Assembly: GCF_002941025.1 (NCBI RefSeq)
Contig: NZ_PTJS01000001.1
Location: 8,645,064-8,709,063, forward strand
Origin: Streptomyces sp. QL37
GTDB taxonomy: Bacteria > Actinomycetota > Actinomycetes > Streptomycetales > Streptomycetaceae
Length of the DNA stretch: 64,000 bases
Direction of reading: 5' to 3'
Shown: in pieces, positions 62,895-64,000 of the stretch
Layout: the number at the start of each line of letters is the position of its first letter
Numbering within the stretch: position 1 is the stretch's first letter
The notes under the pieces: generated by a model
Told to the model about the DNA's origin: nothing
The model's input: only the letters and a program-made list of their open reading frames with translations
Databases searched by the model: none
Program-made: the position numbers and the translations under genes

Positions 62895-63506
62895 CTACTG
62901 AGCAGATGCAGACGTCTCGGAGGTAGGCGTGGCGGCGGTGACAGGGGTGTAGTACACGGAGCGGCCCTGCTTGGAGCGTTCCAGGAGACCGCGGGCAACT
63001 CCTTGCTCAAGGGAGTTACGCACGACAGTCGCCTGAACCTTGCGCTGCGGGTGGGCCTCGGTAAGCGCGGCGGCAACCTCGGCTGCGGACTTCGGCTCGC
63101 TCTGCCCGACCAGGTAACTGCCGGCCAGTGCAGCCCAGGTCTCCTCACCCGCCCCCTTGGCCGGGGCGGCCTTCCCAGCAGCTTCCTTTGTGCTGGCCTT
63201 CTTCGAAGGCTTCGCCTTGCCAGGCACCTTCTTCCGCGCTGCAGCTGCCTTCCCATTTCGCGCCGCGGGCACGGAGGCCTTCTTGCTGTCCTTGCCACTT
63301 CCTGCGGCCGACTTACCGGGCCCGCCGAGTACGACCTGCATTTTCACCAGGACCTGCTCGCCCTCCTCGAGCTGGCGGAGTTCGTCCTGCAGTCGGGCCA
63401 GTTCGGCACGCACCCGCTCCTGCTCGCTCCTGGTGACCGCGAGGTCTTCTGTGACCTTCTGCGCGTACCCTGCGGTGACTGTAGAGGTTGCAGCGAGTTG
63501 GGACAT
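62895..63506 (-). CDS. Coiled-coil, Lys/Ala-rich, winged-helix protein
   Basis: 203 residues. Residues about 20-55 form a coiled coil (SEQERVRAELARLQDELRQL); 65-120 is a Lys/Ala-rich linker like histone H1 (KAAAARKKVPGKAKPSKKA); the last 70 residues are a winged helix (SAAEVAAALTEAHPQRKVQA, RGLLERSKQGRSVYYTP). It probably binds DNA and may be a nucleoid-associated or regulatory protein. The ATG at 63506 has GAGGG upstream. Confidence 0.65.
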   Translation of the reverse strand: MSQLAATSTVTAGYAQKVTEDLAVTRSEQERVRAELARLQDELRQLEEGEQVLVKMQVVLGGPGKSAAGSGKDSKKASVPAARNGKAAAARKKVPGKAKPSKKASTKEAAGKAAPAKGAGEETWAALAGSYLVGQSEPKSAAEVAAALTEAHPQRKVQATVVRNSLEQGVARGLLERSKQGRSVYYTPVTAATPTSETSASAQ

Positions 63507-64000
63507 GAGGCCCTCATTTTCCGTATATGAATGGGGATGATCCTCCGATGCTACTCACATACCGCTTGGACAACCTCCCTGCGATGCCTTCACGACCCGC
63601 CTGACATCCCTGCGCTGACCCTGAACGAAGGTGGCACGGTACATCTCGGTGGGCCCCAGCACACCCACCGGAAGTCTTGCGAAGCGCAGTTCTGGCATCA
63701 GGCAGTTCCTGTTAAGGGTCCCGTCCCCGTCTCGCCTCGACAGGACGTTACCGTCGAAGGACCTGTAACCGTTCGAAAAGAGCGCGAGATTGCCCGGCTG
63801 AGCCCCTCGCCTCATGCCGCCAGCCGAGCGGTTTCCAAGTCCTCGTCCACCCCCCATCGAGGGGCCCTCAAGGTTGCGGCCATAGCCTGAGAGATCGAGT
63901 CGCTGCCCCTGTCACGGCTCGTCATCGGCGAGCGGATCAGGCCAAGAGAGCGCCCACCGAACGTCACCGGAGGCAGCCTCGAACGTCCATGACCGCAGGA
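63507..64000. other. Right-edge region without confident gene
   Basis: About 490 bp. A minus-strand frame (63555-63857) gives GYRSFDGNVLSRRDGDG and TEMYRATFVQGQRRDVRR, with weak coding character and no start. The ATACCGC/CGGTAT-like AT-rich stretch near 63520-63560 likely holds the promoter of the winged-helix gene. Confidence 0.3.

Noticed and set aside
1..64000. CRISPR arrays, tRNA or rRNA genes
   Set aside because: No regularly spaced repeats, no tRNA cloverleaf and no rRNA-like stretch were seen on reading.

Overview
The window is high-GC actinobacterial DNA with many GTG starts, GTGA/TGATG gene overlaps and third-position G/C codon bias. Three sets of linear-replicon telomere genes point to a Streptomyces, or a close relative, in a chromosome arm near a telomere or in a linear-plasmid-like insertion. 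This was read by eye, with no database search, so family names rest on motifs and architecture.

Left part (1-12.8 kb) looks like ordinary chromosome arm. It holds a phosphonate-type catabolic operon (HAD hydrolase and FAD oxidoreductase) with a GntR/UTRA regulator, a secreted metallophosphoesterase and a Tat-exported alkaline-phosphatase-type enzyme. The promoters of all three transcription units carry a similar GGnCCAGACC-type operator, so they may form one regulon. After these come small genes, remnants (VOC protein, helicase fragment, EF-hand protein, crystallin-like protein) and a leucine-rich-repeat-variant protein.

Middle part (12.8-34 kb) is a mosaic defence-like island. It has a dead IS5-type insertion sequence, two decayed TniQ genes, a truncated tap with an intact tpg, a PD-(D/E)xK two-gene operon and a SIR2-like stub. 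It also has an HTH-ATPase STAND protein, a caspase-NACHT-WD40 protein overlapped by an alpha/beta hydrolase, another PD-(D/E)xK nuclease, a HEPN-type protein, and an XRE-ImmA/IrrE protease paired with a TGT-fold protein.

The 34.5-46.7 kb part holds a Tn7-like set: tnsA-tnsB-tnsC as an overlapping operon, plus tniQ, with a helicase gene between tnsC and tniQ. It abuts a complete tap ... tpg telomere pair that has another tniQ-like gene lodged between tap and tpg. TniQ-type genes therefore occur four times, two of them directly beside tpg.

The 47-64 kb part has a KAP-type membrane NTPase, two membrane-anchored Mrr-like nucleases, and a three-gene operon (HTH protein, Tap-like polymerase-fold protein, Tpg-like protein) that I interpret as a divergent telomere-replication set. 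A polymorphic-toxin locus follows: SUKH-deaminase fusion, WD40-type ATPase, deaminase toxin and SUKH immunity protein. The window ends with a DUF2283 protein, a decayed IS and a coiled-coil/winged-helix protein.

The strongest candidates for something new are the divergent telomere operon (52.97-56.47 kb), the repeated TniQ-tap/tpg association, and the caspase-STAND/hydrolase pair.
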